The notes under the pieces were generated by a model. That model saw nothing but the letters and a program-made list of their open reading frames with translations, did not search any database and was not told the DNA's origin. Source: Salarchaeum japonicum_A (GTDB lineage Archaea; Halobacteriota; Halobacteria; Halobacteriales; Halobacteriaceae). Taken from it: a stretch of DNA of 64,000 nt. The translations under genes were made by a program, and so were the position numbers. The stretch lies in NCBI RefSeq assembly GCF_049705945.1, contig NZ_JBNAMV010000001.1:1-64000 (forward strand), given 5' to 3'. Below, one piece after another: positions 50,004 through 58,518 of the stretch. Each line of letters starts with the position of its first letter. The first letter of the stretch is position 1.

Positions 50004-51008
50004 GTGCGTCGTTCACTCCGATTCCTTGTCGGGGCGCTTCTTGGACTGGCGGTGCTCGCCACCGCCGTCGCCACGGTCGGCGTGGACGCCATCGTCACCC
50101 GTGCTACCCGCCTCTCACCACTTCTGCTCGCCGTCGTTGTCGCACTCGTCGTTATCGAGGGTCTCGTAGACGCTATCGGCGTCTGGGCGTCCGTCCGTCC
50201 GCTGAACGACGGGCTCTCTGGAAGGGAGAGCGTGCAGTTCGCGTTGGCCGGCGACTTCTTCGACATCGTGAGCCCCGCCGGCCCCGTCACCTCGGAGCCG
50301 ATTATGGCGCGGTTCATCAGCGTCGCGACCGACACCGGGTACTCGGACGCGCTCGGCGTGCGGTCGGTCGCCAAGTACGTCAAATCCGGCACACAGGTCG
50401 CACTCTCCGCCGCGCTCGGCGTCCTCGTCCTCCTTGATGTCCCGGACGCCACGGGGATTCTGTCCGTGCTCGCCGTCGCCATCGGCGGACTGCTCGTCGT
50501 CGGCGTCGTCGCGCTCATGTCCCGTGACGCGCTGTCGCGCCTCCTCGTGGCCGTGCTCACGCCGCTCGTCAGGCGGGTGTCCGCACTCTACCGCGACCGG
50601 CCGCACGACCGCGCGACCGTCCGGGCGGCGGTCGAACGGTTCTGGACGCGTATCGTCGCGTTCCGCGGAACGCCCGGCCTCCTCGCGCTTATCGCGCTCG
50701 GCGGCGTGCTCGAACAATTCGCCACTGCGATCACGCTCTGGGTCGCCCTCCACGGCGTCGGCCACCCGGTCGCGCTCCTGCCGATTCTCGTCGTCATCCC
50801 GCTCCCGCAGGTCGCGAGCGCCGTCCCGATTCCCGGGAGTCTCGGCGCGTACGACCTCCTCCTCGGCGGCGCGTTGGTCGTCGTGACCGCCGCGCCGAGC
50901 GCCCCCGCGGCCGCCGCCGTGCTCGTCCTTCGCACCGTCACGCTCGTGTTCGGCGCGTCCGTCGGCGGCGTCTGCGCCGCCTTCCTCCGCGGCTGGCGGC
51001 CGACCTAG
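50004..51008 (+). CDS. flippase-like/lysylphosphatidylglycerol-synthase-type membrane protein (UPF0104)
   Basis: 334 residues with about eight hydrophobic helices. The pattern is that of the UPF0104/LPG synthase transmembrane family: FALAGDFFDIVSPAGPVTSE, the Ala/Gly-rich helices, and PLPQVASAVPIPGSLGAYD with LLLGGALVVVTAAPSAPAAA near the end (the family's GGxGxxE-type region has PGSLGAYD here). Members are lipid flippases or enzymes attached to them. GTG start at 50004; no ATG option nearby. Substrate unknown. Confidence 0.82.
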   Translation: MRRSLRFLVGALLGLAVLATAVATVGVDAIVTRATRLSPLLLAVVVALVVIEGLVDAIGVWASVRPLNDGLSGRESVQFALAGDFFDIVSPAGPVTSEPIMARFISVATDTGYSDALGVRSVAKYVKSGTQVALSAALGVLVLLDVPDATGILSVLAVAIGGLLVVGVVALMSRDALSRLLVAVLTPLVRRVSALYRDRPHDRATVRAAVERFWTRIVAFRGTPGLLALIALGGVLEQFATAITLWVALHGVGHPVALLPILVVIPLPQVASAVPIPGSLGAYDLLLGGALVVVTAAPSAPAAAAVLVLRTVTLVFGASVGGVCAAFLRGWRPT

Positions 51009-51051
51009 GGGCGTCGAAACGTACACAGTCCCGGCGTGAGAGCGTTCGCTC

Positions 51052-51399
51052 GTGTCCGGAATCGTCTTCTATCGAACGGAGAACCGCGCAGCGCTCGAAG
51101 ACTGGTACACCGAGACGCTCGACGTTGAGGTCTGGCTCGAACAACCCGGCTGCACAATCCTCGAATTCGAGGGGTTCCGGTTCGGGTTCTGCGACGCCGA
51201 CCACACCGAAACCGAGGGCATCCTCACGTTCGTCTACGACACCCCGAGTGAGGTGGACGCGATGCACGACCGCCTCGGCGACGCTGTCCGCGAGGACCCG
51301 CACGAGAACGAACAGTACCGCATCTATCAGTTCTTCGCCGACGACCCAGACGGCCGTATCGTCGAACTTCAGGCATTCCTCCACGAAACCCCGGAGTAA
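51052..51399 (+). CDS. VOC (glyoxalase-fold) family protein
   Basis: 115 residues, GTG start at 51052 (SGIVFYRTENRAALEDWYTE). The two beta-alpha-beta-beta-beta halves are seen: ALEDWYTETLDVEVWLEQPG and QYRIYQFFADDPDGRIVELQ, where the final Glu is the usual metal ligand. FADDPDGRIVELQ is the VOC hallmark. The His ligand of the first strand of glyoxalase I is absent at the N-terminus, so the reaction is unknown. Co-directional with the flippase-like gene 43 bases upstream. Confidence 0.88.
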   Translation: MSGIVFYRTENRAALEDWYTETLDVEVWLEQPGCTILEFEGFRFGFCDADHTETEGILTFVYDTPSEVDAMHDRLGDAVREDPHENEQYRIYQFFADDPDGRIVELQAFLHETPE

Positions 51400-51501
51400 A
51401 CTCTGCCTCCCCGCTGTCACCTCACCCAGGTAACCCACTTCCAACCGGCACGTCCCGCTCATCGTCTCTTCGTGGATGGGGACGCGCTGTTCACTGGGTT
51501 C

Positions 51502-53331
51502 CTACACGTGGGTGTCGAGGAAGTCGGCGATGGCTTCGAACTCGGTGATACGGTTCTCGCGGGAGGTTGTGTGGTGGCCTTCGTCGTCGAAGATGAGCGT
51601 TTCGACGGGCACACCCTGTTCGCGGGCGGCATCAGCGACCTGTTCGGCTTCGCCGACGGGAACGCGAGGGTCGTTTGCGCCGTGCTGGACGAACAGCGGA
51701 CACTGGATGCGGTCGATGTTCGAGAGCGGCGAGATGGATTTCAGGAACTCGTAATCGTCCGTCAGACTGCCGTACTCGGCTTCACGGTGGCTGCGCCGCC
51801 ACTCCCCCGTGTTTTCGAGGAACGTCGTGAAATCCGCGATACCAACGAAATCCACCGCCGCTGCCCAGAGCTCGGGATACTCGGTAATAGCTGCGAGCAC
51901 CATGAACCCGCCGTAGGACCGGCCGTACGCGACGACACGCTCCTCGTCTACCGCTGGACGGTCACTGAGCCACTCGACGGCGGCGGCGATATCGGCGACA
52001 GAATCCATGCGATTCTCCACGTCGTCGAGCCCAGCATACCGTTTCCCGTACCCCGAACTCCCGCGGACGTTCGGCTCCAAGACGGCGTAGCCACGATTGA
52101 GGAAGAACTGTTTTTCCGGGTAGAACCACGGCTGGCGCTGATGTTCCGGCCCACCGTGGATATCCACGATCACCGGCGCGGGGTCTGCGGCGTCCGCACC
52201 CTCCGGCAGCGTCCAGTACGCCGGAATCCGCCGGCCGTCGAACGACTCGTAGTCAACCTCGGTAGGCGTGCGGAGGGCGTCGTCGGGGAGTCCGTTCGTG
52301 CCGACGGGCGTCCACTCGGTGTGGTCGCTGGCCGCCCAGTCCGCAACGTGCACGCCGTACGGGTCGGTCGGCGCCGTCTGCGTGAACGCCACCCACTCCG
52401 CGTTCGGCCCGAACACGAACCCACTCGCCACCCCCTCCACGTCCGGCGCGACCGTCTCCGCGAACGACGACCCGTCGAGAACACCGGCGTGCACACCGTT
52501 GTAACCGTTCTCATTCGTTGCGAACACGCTCCGTCCGGTCTCCGCGTCATACGCGAAGCCGTCGACAGACCACGCGTCCGTCTCCGGTTCGCCGAGCGTT
52601 TCCTCGTACCCCGCGACCGGCGTGCGAGCGCCCGTATCGAGGTCGTACCGAGCGACGTACGCGGTGTCCGCGTCCGCGTCCGTGACACAGTATATGCCGC
52701 CGTCGCCGTCAAAGTGGACGTGTGAGTGTCGCGCCGGCTCGTCCCCCGAGAGCACGCGGTGCGTGCCCGTCTCAAGGTCGAGAACAGAGAGCGCGACGTT
52801 CGTACTGGAGTGTGGTTTCAGGAGCGCGAGCCGGCGGCCGTCCGGCCCGAACGCAGCAACAGTCAACCATCCACCCCCGCCCTCGTACACTCGCTCGTGC
52901 GTGCCGGGAGTACTGTCGGCCTCCTGAACGTACACGTCGAACCGTCCCGGGTCCGCCCGGTTCGCGGTGTACGCGACCCGGTCGCCGTCCGGCCCCCAGG
53001 CACCCCACGCGTGTTTCGCCTCGGGTTCGTCGGTTAGTGCCGTTTCGACGCCCGTCGTGAGGTCGTAGTGGAAGAGTTGGTCGCGCTTGTCGCTCCCCTG
53101 GTCCATCCCGAACACGAACGCTTCGTCCGTTGGGGACGCGGCGACCGCGGAGACGCGTTCCTCGTGTGGCGTCAACCGCTCGGGCCACGTCCCCGCGGTC
53201 TCGGTCGTCCACACCTGTGGCGTGCCGGACGTATCCGCAAGGAAGAGAAGACGGCCGGCGGGCGTTACAGTCGGTGCTTCAGCGCGCTCGATCGCCAGGT
53301 AGCGAGCGACACCGTACTCCGGACTCGACAT
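51502..53331 (-). CDS. S9-family (prolyl oligopeptidase-type) peptidase
   Basis: 609 residues. The N-terminal 370 residues form a beta-propeller (repeats such as TPHEERVSAVAASPTDEAFV and RLALLKPHSSTNVALSVLDL); the C-terminal alpha/beta-hydrolase has the triad Ser472 in YGRSYGGF, Asp554 in NDPRVPV and His586 in DDEGHHTT. VDIHGGPEHQRQPWFYPEKQ is the oxyanion region. These cytosolic enzymes cleave short peptides, often acyl-aminoacyl type. Monocistronic, no signal peptide. Confidence 0.93.
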   Translation of the reverse strand: MSSPEYGVARYLAIERAEAPTVTPAGRLLFLADTSGTPQVWTTETAGTWPERLTPHEERVSAVAASPTDEAFVFGMDQGSDKRDQLFHYDLTTGVETALTDEPEAKHAWGAWGPDGDRVAYTANRADPGRFDVYVQEADSTPGTHERVYEGGGGWLTVAAFGPDGRRLALLKPHSSTNVALSVLDLETGTHRVLSGDEPARHSHVHFDGDGGIYCVTDADADTAYVARYDLDTGARTPVAGYEETLGEPETDAWSVDGFAYDAETGRSVFATNENGYNGVHAGVLDGSSFAETVAPDVEGVASGFVFGPNAEWVAFTQTAPTDPYGVHVADWAASDHTEWTPVGTNGLPDDALRTPTEVDYESFDGRRIPAYWTLPEGADAADPAPVIVDIHGGPEHQRQPWFYPEKQFFLNRGYAVLEPNVRGSSGYGKRYAGLDDVENRMDSVADIAAAVEWLSDRPAVDEERVVAYGRSYGGFMVLAAITEYPELWAAAVDFVGIADFTTFLENTGEWRRSHREAEYGSLTDDYEFLKSISPLSNIDRIQCPLFVQHGANDPRVPVGEAEQVADAAREQGVPVETLIFDDEGHHTTSRENRITEFEAIADFLDTHV

Positions 53332-53383
53332 ACCGTGACTGCGAACGTCCGGCGGCTAAACAGTTCGCCCACCGGCGACCCCA

Positions 53384-53746
53384 TCAATCGTCGTCTTCCA
53401 GCCACGCCCACGCGTCGTCTCGTTCGTCAGCCTCGAAGTGCTCAACGTCGATACTGGAGACGAGGTCGCCGGCGCTGGACGCCCACTCAACGAGCGTGCT
53501 GTCGCCGACGACGGCGTACTTCTCGATGTCGTCGCTGTGCTCCAGCCAGAATCCGAGGTCTTCGTCGAGTGCGTCGAGTTCGGGTGTCGGTACCGACGGC
53601 ATCGCAACGAGCACCCGCACCGATCCCTCCTCGTGAATCGTCCCCTCGAGATCCGCGACAATCGCCTCCAAATCCGCCTCGCTCAGCTCGTCCCGAACCT
53701 CGTACCCACGAACCGCTCCGTGACTCCGGTCGAGCTTCTCGTACAT
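53384..53746 (-). CDS. SpoIIAA-like/STAS-fold protein
   Basis: 120 residues from the ATG at 53746 (MYEKLDRSHGAVRGYEVRDE). Pattern: GAVRGYEVRDELSEADLEAI, EGSVRVLVAMPSV, and YAVVGDSTLVEWASSAGDLV, with a helical acidic end (FEADERDDAWAWLEDDD). This is the SpoIIAA-like (STAS/SEC14-related) family found free-standing in bacteria and haloarchaea. Role unknown, perhaps binding a hydrophobic ligand. Separated by 52 bases from the peptidase start region downstream. Confidence 0.8.
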   Translation of the reverse strand: MYEKLDRSHGAVRGYEVRDELSEADLEAIVADLEGTIHEEGSVRVLVAMPSVPTPELDALDEDLGFWLEHSDDIEKYAVVGDSTLVEWASSAGDLVSSIDVEHFEADERDDAWAWLEDDD

Positions 53747-54127
53747 ACCCGACAAGCCGAACGCCACCCAAAAAACCATTCTGGCGGCGCGAAACGCGCA
53801 TCACACTCCAACACGTGCGAGCGTGTGCTCGCACCCGTCGCCCGGCTCAATGCGGTGGATTCACCGTGGCTTTCAGACCACGCCAACGAGCCCAGCAACA
53901 CCAACCACAACCATGGCGAGGCCGAGTGCCATAAGCCCGATTTGCCGCGGCCCAACGACACCCCATCTTCAGCGTTCGGATTTCTAACACACCCAGCCTC
54001 ACAGCCGCGCATCCCCACCTAACTACGAGCCGTCCGAGCGACAGCGGCTTTAACCCGCCTATCCAACGCGAGTTCCACGACACGTGACAGCGAGTGAAGC
54101 ATTAGGACAGCAGTCACCGTGTCTGAC
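53747..54127. other. gene-free stretch with a hairpin
   Basis: About 380 bases without a convincing gene. GTGCGAGC-GTGT-GCTCGCAC at 53815-53834 is a perfect 8-bp stem. A hydrophobic minus-strand frame at about 53880-53950 (LMALGLAMVVVGVAGLVGVV) has no start codon upstream and may be the remnant of a small membrane-protein gene. Confidence 0.45.
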
Positions 54128-55330
54128 TCAGCGGGGACTGTCGGAGGGTGCTTCTTTCACTCTGGATTCTGGGAGTGCGGTCTGAGCTGCTCGCCGCCGA
54201 CGCAATCGCCGAACAACAGCGCTCGGAAGCAGCCTGACAGCAAGATTGCGTGCGTAGGTTCCGACCCCCGACTGTATCGTCGCGAGAGCGCCAAGTCGAT
54301 GGGAGTCGGACCGAATCCGGTCCGCTCTCGGCTTACGTTCTGCTTCGAATGCCTCGAACGCTAGTTCAGGGTTGGCGTGTGTGTCGAGCGCGTGCGCCAA
54401 CGCAAGGGCATCCTCGATGGCTTGCGCCGCGCCCTGGCCCGCGAACGGGAGCATTCCATGAGCTGCATCGCCCGCGATGACAACCGACCCACGATACCAC
54501 GTCTCCAGAGCTGGAACCTCCGTGAGACCAGTGACGAAAACATCCTCGGGATTGAGCGAGTTTACTACCGTGGGGATCGGTTCCGGATACTCGGCGTATC
54601 GGTCACGAAGTGTCGCTATCGTTTCCGGAAGCGCAGTTGGATCAGATGGCACTTCCCCAGGTGCTGTTGCGAACCAGTAGAATCGATTGTCGTCGATTGG
54701 CGCGCCACCTGTATAGGTCCCGTTCCCCCAGATTTCGACGCCTTGACTGCGATAGTCGTCGGGAAGCGTAACTGTGGTGACCGCTCGATAGACGATACTA
54801 TCCAACTCGGTTGGTTCGACGTTCGCTGTGATTTCGTTTCGGACGACAGAGTTGATACCGTCAGCCCCGATGAGAATATCCGGGTGAATCTGCGTGCCGT
54901 CAGCGAACCGAGCCGATGGCGGAGTCGTCGCGGCGACCGCCTCACACGTCATGTCTGTACGAACGTCGGTGTCGAGCTCCGCAAGGAGTATCCGCTGGAG
55001 CTCAGCCCGGTGAATCGCGATGAATCCGTACCCGAACTGGCTCCGTTCCACGCGATCGAGATCGAACCGGGTGAGAATCCGGCCGCTCGCGGAGCGGATC
55101 AGCCCCTCGTTGAGCGGGACGCCCGCAGCGCGAATCCGGTCAGCGATTCCGAGCCGATCGAAGACGCGGAGTGCGTTCGTCTGGAGGAGCAGTCCCGCGC
55201 CGATAGGACGATATTCGGAGGCAGCCTCGTAGACTGTCGGCGTCCATCCTCGCTGTTCAAACGCGAGTGCCGTCGTGAGTCCGCAGATGCCGCCTCCAAC
55301 GATCGCAACGTCTGGGTTCGATTCCACCAT
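54128..55330 (-). CDS. FAD-dependent monooxygenase (PHBH/UbiH-like)
   Basis: 400 residues. Dinucleotide motif VAIVGGGICGLTTALAFEQR at residues 8-27, the DG motif in LIGADGINSVVRNEI near residue 155, and the second FAD motif GDAAHGMLPFAGQGAAQAIE near residue 285: all group A flavoprotein monooxygenase signatures. They hydroxylate aromatic or polyprenyl ring compounds with NAD(P)H and O2. It is divergent from an HTH_10 regulator with a palindrome and TATA box between, so regulated expression is likely. Substrate unknown. Confidence 0.9.
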   Translation of the reverse strand: MVESNPDVAIVGGGICGLTTALAFEQRGWTPTVYEAASEYRPIGAGLLLQTNALRVFDRLGIADRIRAAGVPLNEGLIRSASGRILTRFDLDRVERSQFGYGFIAIHRAELQRILLAELDTDVRTDMTCEAVAATTPPSARFADGTQIHPDILIGADGINSVVRNEITANVEPTELDSIVYRAVTTVTLPDDYRSQGVEIWGNGTYTGGAPIDDNRFYWFATAPGEVPSDPTALPETIATLRDRYAEYPEPIPTVVNSLNPEDVFVTGLTEVPALETWYRGSVVIAGDAAHGMLPFAGQGAAQAIEDALALAHALDTHANPELAFEAFEAERKPRADRIRSDSHRLGALATIQSGVGTYARNLAVRLLPSAVVRRLRRRRAAQTALPESRVKEAPSDSPR

Positions 55331-55441
55331 CAGTATCCCCGTCCTGCAGCAGTCACGGCACGTTGCAGATCCCTCACCACTGCCAGTTCCGCAGAGCGGG
55401 CGGCCATTCGGAGCGGCTTCATGCTACTTGATTCGAGGGGG

Positions 55442-55482
55442 ATCACGAAACGGTGATTGGCGTATATCCACGTGTTTTTATC
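55442..55482. promoter_or_regulatory. promoter region between FAD monooxygenase and HTH_10 regulator
   Basis: ATCAC (55442-55446) and GTGAT (55453-55457) form an inverted repeat with a 6-base spacer, followed by TTTTTATC at 55475-55482, a TATA box 25-32 bases before the ATG at 55507. Placement suggests an operator for the regulator gene. Confidence 0.5.
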
Positions 55483-55506
55483 AGGCACTGCGAATCACCC
55501 TCTCCA

Positions 55507-56163
55507 ATGCGGTATCTCACGCTCCATATCCGTCCGGCGGCTGCAGGCGCGTTCCATCCGCTCGCTAAAGAGCTCATGGACGACCCCGCAATCACTCGGG
55601 AAGCGATTCACAACGTCGAACTGCTCTCGGATGGGTCGGTGCTGTTGTTCGCCGAAGGAAGTGGCGACCAGGATCGATACAAGGAGATCATGGACCACTC
55701 TCAATTCGTCATCGACTATCTCGTGTCCGGAGACGACCGATGGATGGCTGTCAGTCAGTTTGAACCGACTGAGACGACGCGACGACTGCTGGAACGACAA
55801 CGTGAGTTGAATCTCACCATTGAAACGCCGATTCACTTCAACGCAGATGGCTCGTTCCGCGTCACATACCTGGGCACCGACGAAGATTTTCAGACGTTCG
55901 CTGGAGACAGACCGGCGGACCTCCCCTTTACGTTTGATGTCGTCGAAATGGGCGAATACAACCCGGACGATCCCTCGTTCACACGCCTGTTAACGACACG
56001 CCAGCAAGAGGTGGTTGAGTCGGCTGTCGAACTAGGGTACTACAGGGTTCCTCGGGAAGCAACGCTTGATGACGTGGCCGCGGCCGTCGGGATCGCGCCC
56101 ACGACTGTCGGCGACCACCTCCGAAAAGCCGAAGAACGCGTATTTGGAACTCTCGTTCGGTGA
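55507..56163 (+). CDS. bacterio-opsin activator-like HTH_10 transcriptional regulator
   Basis: 218 residues from the ATG at 55507 (MRYLTLHIRPAAAGAFHPLA); the longer frame to 55453 covers the promoter. The N-terminal part is a small sensor domain; the C-terminal HTH_10 has LLTTRQQEVVESAVELGYYR, VPREATLDDVAAAVGIAPTT and VGDHLRKAEERVFGTL, the standard haloarchaeal HTH_10 sequence. Divergent from the FAD monooxygenase; probably its regulator, responding to the substrate. Confidence 0.9.
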   Translation: MRYLTLHIRPAAAGAFHPLAKELMDDPAITREAIHNVELLSDGSVLLFAEGSGDQDRYKEIMDHSQFVIDYLVSGDDRWMAVSQFEPTETTRRLLERQRELNLTIETPIHFNADGSFRVTYLGTDEDFQTFAGDRPADLPFTFDVVEMGEYNPDDPSFTRLLTTRQQEVVESAVELGYYRVPREATLDDVAAAVGIAPTTVGDHLRKAEERVFGTLVR

Positions 56164-56296
56164 GGCTGGGAGGGTCGAATTGGGTGCGGCGGTTGCTATT
56201 TTTGCGACGAACCGATGAATGGGGGTGCAGGAGGCCCTCCGTGACACGCTCTGGGAGCAGCCCGAACCAAACCTCACTGCCGTCCTTTGGCTCACA

Positions 56297-56935
56297 TCAG
56301 CCGTCAGTTCTTGCTTGCCGGACGCCTTTGTAGAGGGCTGGGAGGCCCAGCGGGAGGGCGAGTATCCCGAATCCGAGTAGTGCATACGTGGTTCCGCGTG
56401 TTCGCTGCAGTAGCAGAATCGTTGTGACGGCGCCGAGAACCGCGATCAGGAACGCCGCGTTGCTCCAAATGATGTCGTAGGTTGAACAGTACAGCCAGCA
56501 AACGAACGTGTAGGCCGGCGCGTTCCACGTCGGTGGATGGAGTTTCGGCCAGAACACCCGGCAGTACGTCGTCCAACCCAGCATCGCGACGGTCGGCAAC
56601 CCAACGAGCCAGACTGCTTTCCCACGATTCACGTTGCCGTATCGCCGGTATCCCGCAAGGAAGAGCGCGGGGAAACAGAAGATCCACAACCAAATACCGA
56701 CGGTGTAGGTCACCGGCCAGTGTTCGATTCGCGGCTGTGCAATCGGCAGTCGTAGTGTCTCAGGAACCGTCGCCCACGGAAACGAGGGATCGGGAACGGG
56801 ATTCGTGAGAAACGCGACCAAACAGAGTCCTGTTCCGACGAGAAGTCCGTACAGTCCGAGCGTCGTGTATCGGTCAAGCCACTCTGGAAGTTGTCGATGC
56901 GTCGACTGGTGACGAAGACTGGAGAACCCGGCCAT
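56297..56935 (-). CDS. membrane protein, function unknown
   Basis: 212 residues with about six hydrophobic helices (GLYGLLVGTGLCLVAFLT, VGIWLWIFCFPALFLAGYRR, AVWLVGLPTVAMLGWTT, then YTFVCWLYCSTYDIIWSNAA). Rich in Trp and Tyr. No motif recognised. Downstream and co-directional with the SHOCT protein (23 bases), so the two may form one unit. Confidence 0.72.
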   Translation of the reverse strand: MAGFSSLRHQSTHRQLPEWLDRYTTLGLYGLLVGTGLCLVAFLTNPVPDPSFPWATVPETLRLPIAQPRIEHWPVTYTVGIWLWIFCFPALFLAGYRRYGNVNRGKAVWLVGLPTVAMLGWTTYCRVFWPKLHPPTWNAPAYTFVCWLYCSTYDIIWSNAAFLIAVLGAVTTILLLQRTRGTTYALLGFGILALPLGLPALYKGVRQARTDG

Positions 56936-56958
56936 GCTTCAATTTTGTCTGGTCGTGC

Positions 56959-57327
56959 TCAGGTATCTCGTTCAAGTGCTTCGCGGCGCTGTTCGTACTC
57001 CTCGTCGGTCAGCTCTCCGCGGGCGTAGGCGAGCCGAAGCTCTTCGAGTGCGTGGTCTGCGTCACTCGGATCCCGCGCAATCGCACGATAGATGAGGTAT
57101 CCCCCACCGACGAGAGCGATAAGGAACAGGAACTGCATCACGATGCCGACGACGAACATCCAACGAGGCATTGTTCCGTCCCTCATTCCACCCCCCCACA
57201 TCCCGCCCATCATCGGACCGAACCCCATCATTCCGATCCCCATGAAGAACAATGGGACGATGAATACGGCGCCGATGATAACGAGGAGAAGCGTAACAAG
57301 TCGCGTCTCGTCTATTTTTGTAGGCAT
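56959..57327 (-). CDS. SHOCT-domain membrane protein
   Basis: 122 residues from the ATG at 57327 (MPTKIDETRLVTLLLVIIGA). Two membrane helices surround a Met/Gly-rich loop (GIGMMGFGPMMGGMWGGGMR) that could bind copper or another soft metal; the C-terminus is a SHOCT domain (ALEELRLAYARGELTDEEYE, QRREAL). SHOCT peptides mediate oligomerisation. The Met-rich loop before it is usual in haloarchaeal and bacterial relatives. Confidence 0.85.
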   Translation of the reverse strand: MPTKIDETRLVTLLLVIIGAVFIVPLFFMGIGMMGFGPMMGGMWGGGMRDGTMPRWMFVVGIVMQFLFLIALVGGGYLIYRAIARDPSDADHALEELRLAYARGELTDEEYEQRREALERDT

Positions 57328-57705
57328 ATCGTGTTCCTCCGTGAGTCTGAGGTCGTCAGTCGTACTACGCACTGACTATTTAATGCGATTGTGCCTTTCA
57401 TTTGGACGTTTTACCCACCGGTAATCTTTCGAACTCTTGCTTACTACGACTCTAAGCCGAACTATCTGAAGGAAAACTACACCCACGATACCAGGTGACC
57501 ACAGGTAGCGATAGTCGATGACTACTCCATGGCGTCCAACTCCTTTCGGCCCAGATTTCAACAAAAACCTAGCACGAGCAGTCGCTCCCCCTCCGAGACC
57601 ACGACTACGCGGGCGACCCGCTCGGTGAACGCAGTCACGTCACGAGTTGCTGGCGGAGAAACCCTTCTCCTGCCTTTATTCGATTAGACTCGCTACCGTC
57701 TCTGT
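57328..57705. other. divergent intergenic region
   Basis: About 380 bases between the SHOCT and DUF5518-like genes. It carries GCCTTTATTCG near 57672-57682, a TATA box about 25-34 bases before the ATG at 57706. An ORF at 57376-57564 on the minus strand has no haloarchaeal composition. No repeat or RNA seen. Confidence 0.5.
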
Positions 57706-58368
57706 ATGAGCGAACACACTGAAGACCGCACAATCGTTTTTGATAGCTTGGGTGACTGGGTGCTCGGGGCGGTTCTCTGGATTAGTGGCTGTGTCGTCGC
57801 ACTCGGTGGCGCAGCGCTCTATTATGGCGTAACTCGCCAAGAGGTTGCGACCGTGATCCGTGAGGGAGAGTTTCGATCGGACGTACTCACGGAGGCCGAA
57901 GCGATTGACCTGATTGTCGCGCTCAGCCACTGGGGTGGCCTTGGCCTCATTGTCGCCGGCGCGAGCATCTTCCTCATCGGTATCGCGGTCCTCGTCGGTC
58001 ATCGCCGCGCCCGACGCGATAATCGAGGAACACCGGCATGGATCATCGGTGTCGTTGGAGCGACCGTCTCAACGATACTCAGTTTCGTCCCCTTCTCACC
58101 GGTTCTTGGTGGCGCTGCCGGCGGATACCTTGACCCAGACCACGCCGCACGCGGGATTAGCGTCGGTGCGATTGCCGGCGTCTTCGCGAGTCTCCCGCTT
58201 TTCATCGTTGGCCTCTTCACGAGCGTTGGCTTGTTCGTGAGCGGATCTCCAGAAGCGGTTATCGGGGTCGCTGTGGTCTTGGGTATCGGGGTGTTTTTCA
58301 GCATCGTCTACTTCATCGGGCTGAGCGCGCTCGGCGGCTATCTCGGCAACTGGGTACGGAAACGCTGA
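57706..58368 (+). CDS. DUF5518-like membrane protein
   Basis: 220 residues with about six hydrophobic helices. The stretch GVVGATVSTILSFVPFSPVL followed by GGAAGGYLDPDHAARGISVG and AIAGVFASLPLF matches the DUF5518 pattern (Gly-rich helix, GGYL, then RGxxxGxxAG). Haloarchaeal and membrane-bound; function unknown. The N-terminal 80 residues are an extra membrane pair. Leaderless promoter upstream. Confidence 0.75.
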   Translation: MSEHTEDRTIVFDSLGDWVLGAVLWISGCVVALGGAALYYGVTRQEVATVIREGEFRSDVLTEAEAIDLIVALSHWGGLGLIVAGASIFLIGIAVLVGHRRARRDNRGTPAWIIGVVGATVSTILSFVPFSPVLGGAAGGYLDPDHAARGISVGAIAGVFASLPLFIVGLFTSVGLFVSGSPEAVIGVAVVLGIGVFFSIVYFIGLSALGGYLGNWVRKR

Positions 58369-58518
58369 CGGCCTCTGCGCGCTGAACGACGACACGTCGC
58401 TCGAATAGTTTCGACACGCGGTGCGCTAGATTGTACTTGGGACAGTCGCTGTCGGAGAACGAGCGAGAACCGACAGACGATGAGTGGGACTGAACACGAC
58501 TGGCCGCATCTGGTTTGT

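Noticed and set aside
53847..54083. minus-strand ORFs with a hydrophobic stretch
   Set aside because: The hydrophobic frame has an in-frame stop and no start codon just upstream; at most a gene remnant.
57376..57564. 62-residue minus-strand ORF before the SHOCT gene
   Set aside because: Basic composition and no recognisable domain; lies in a promoter region.
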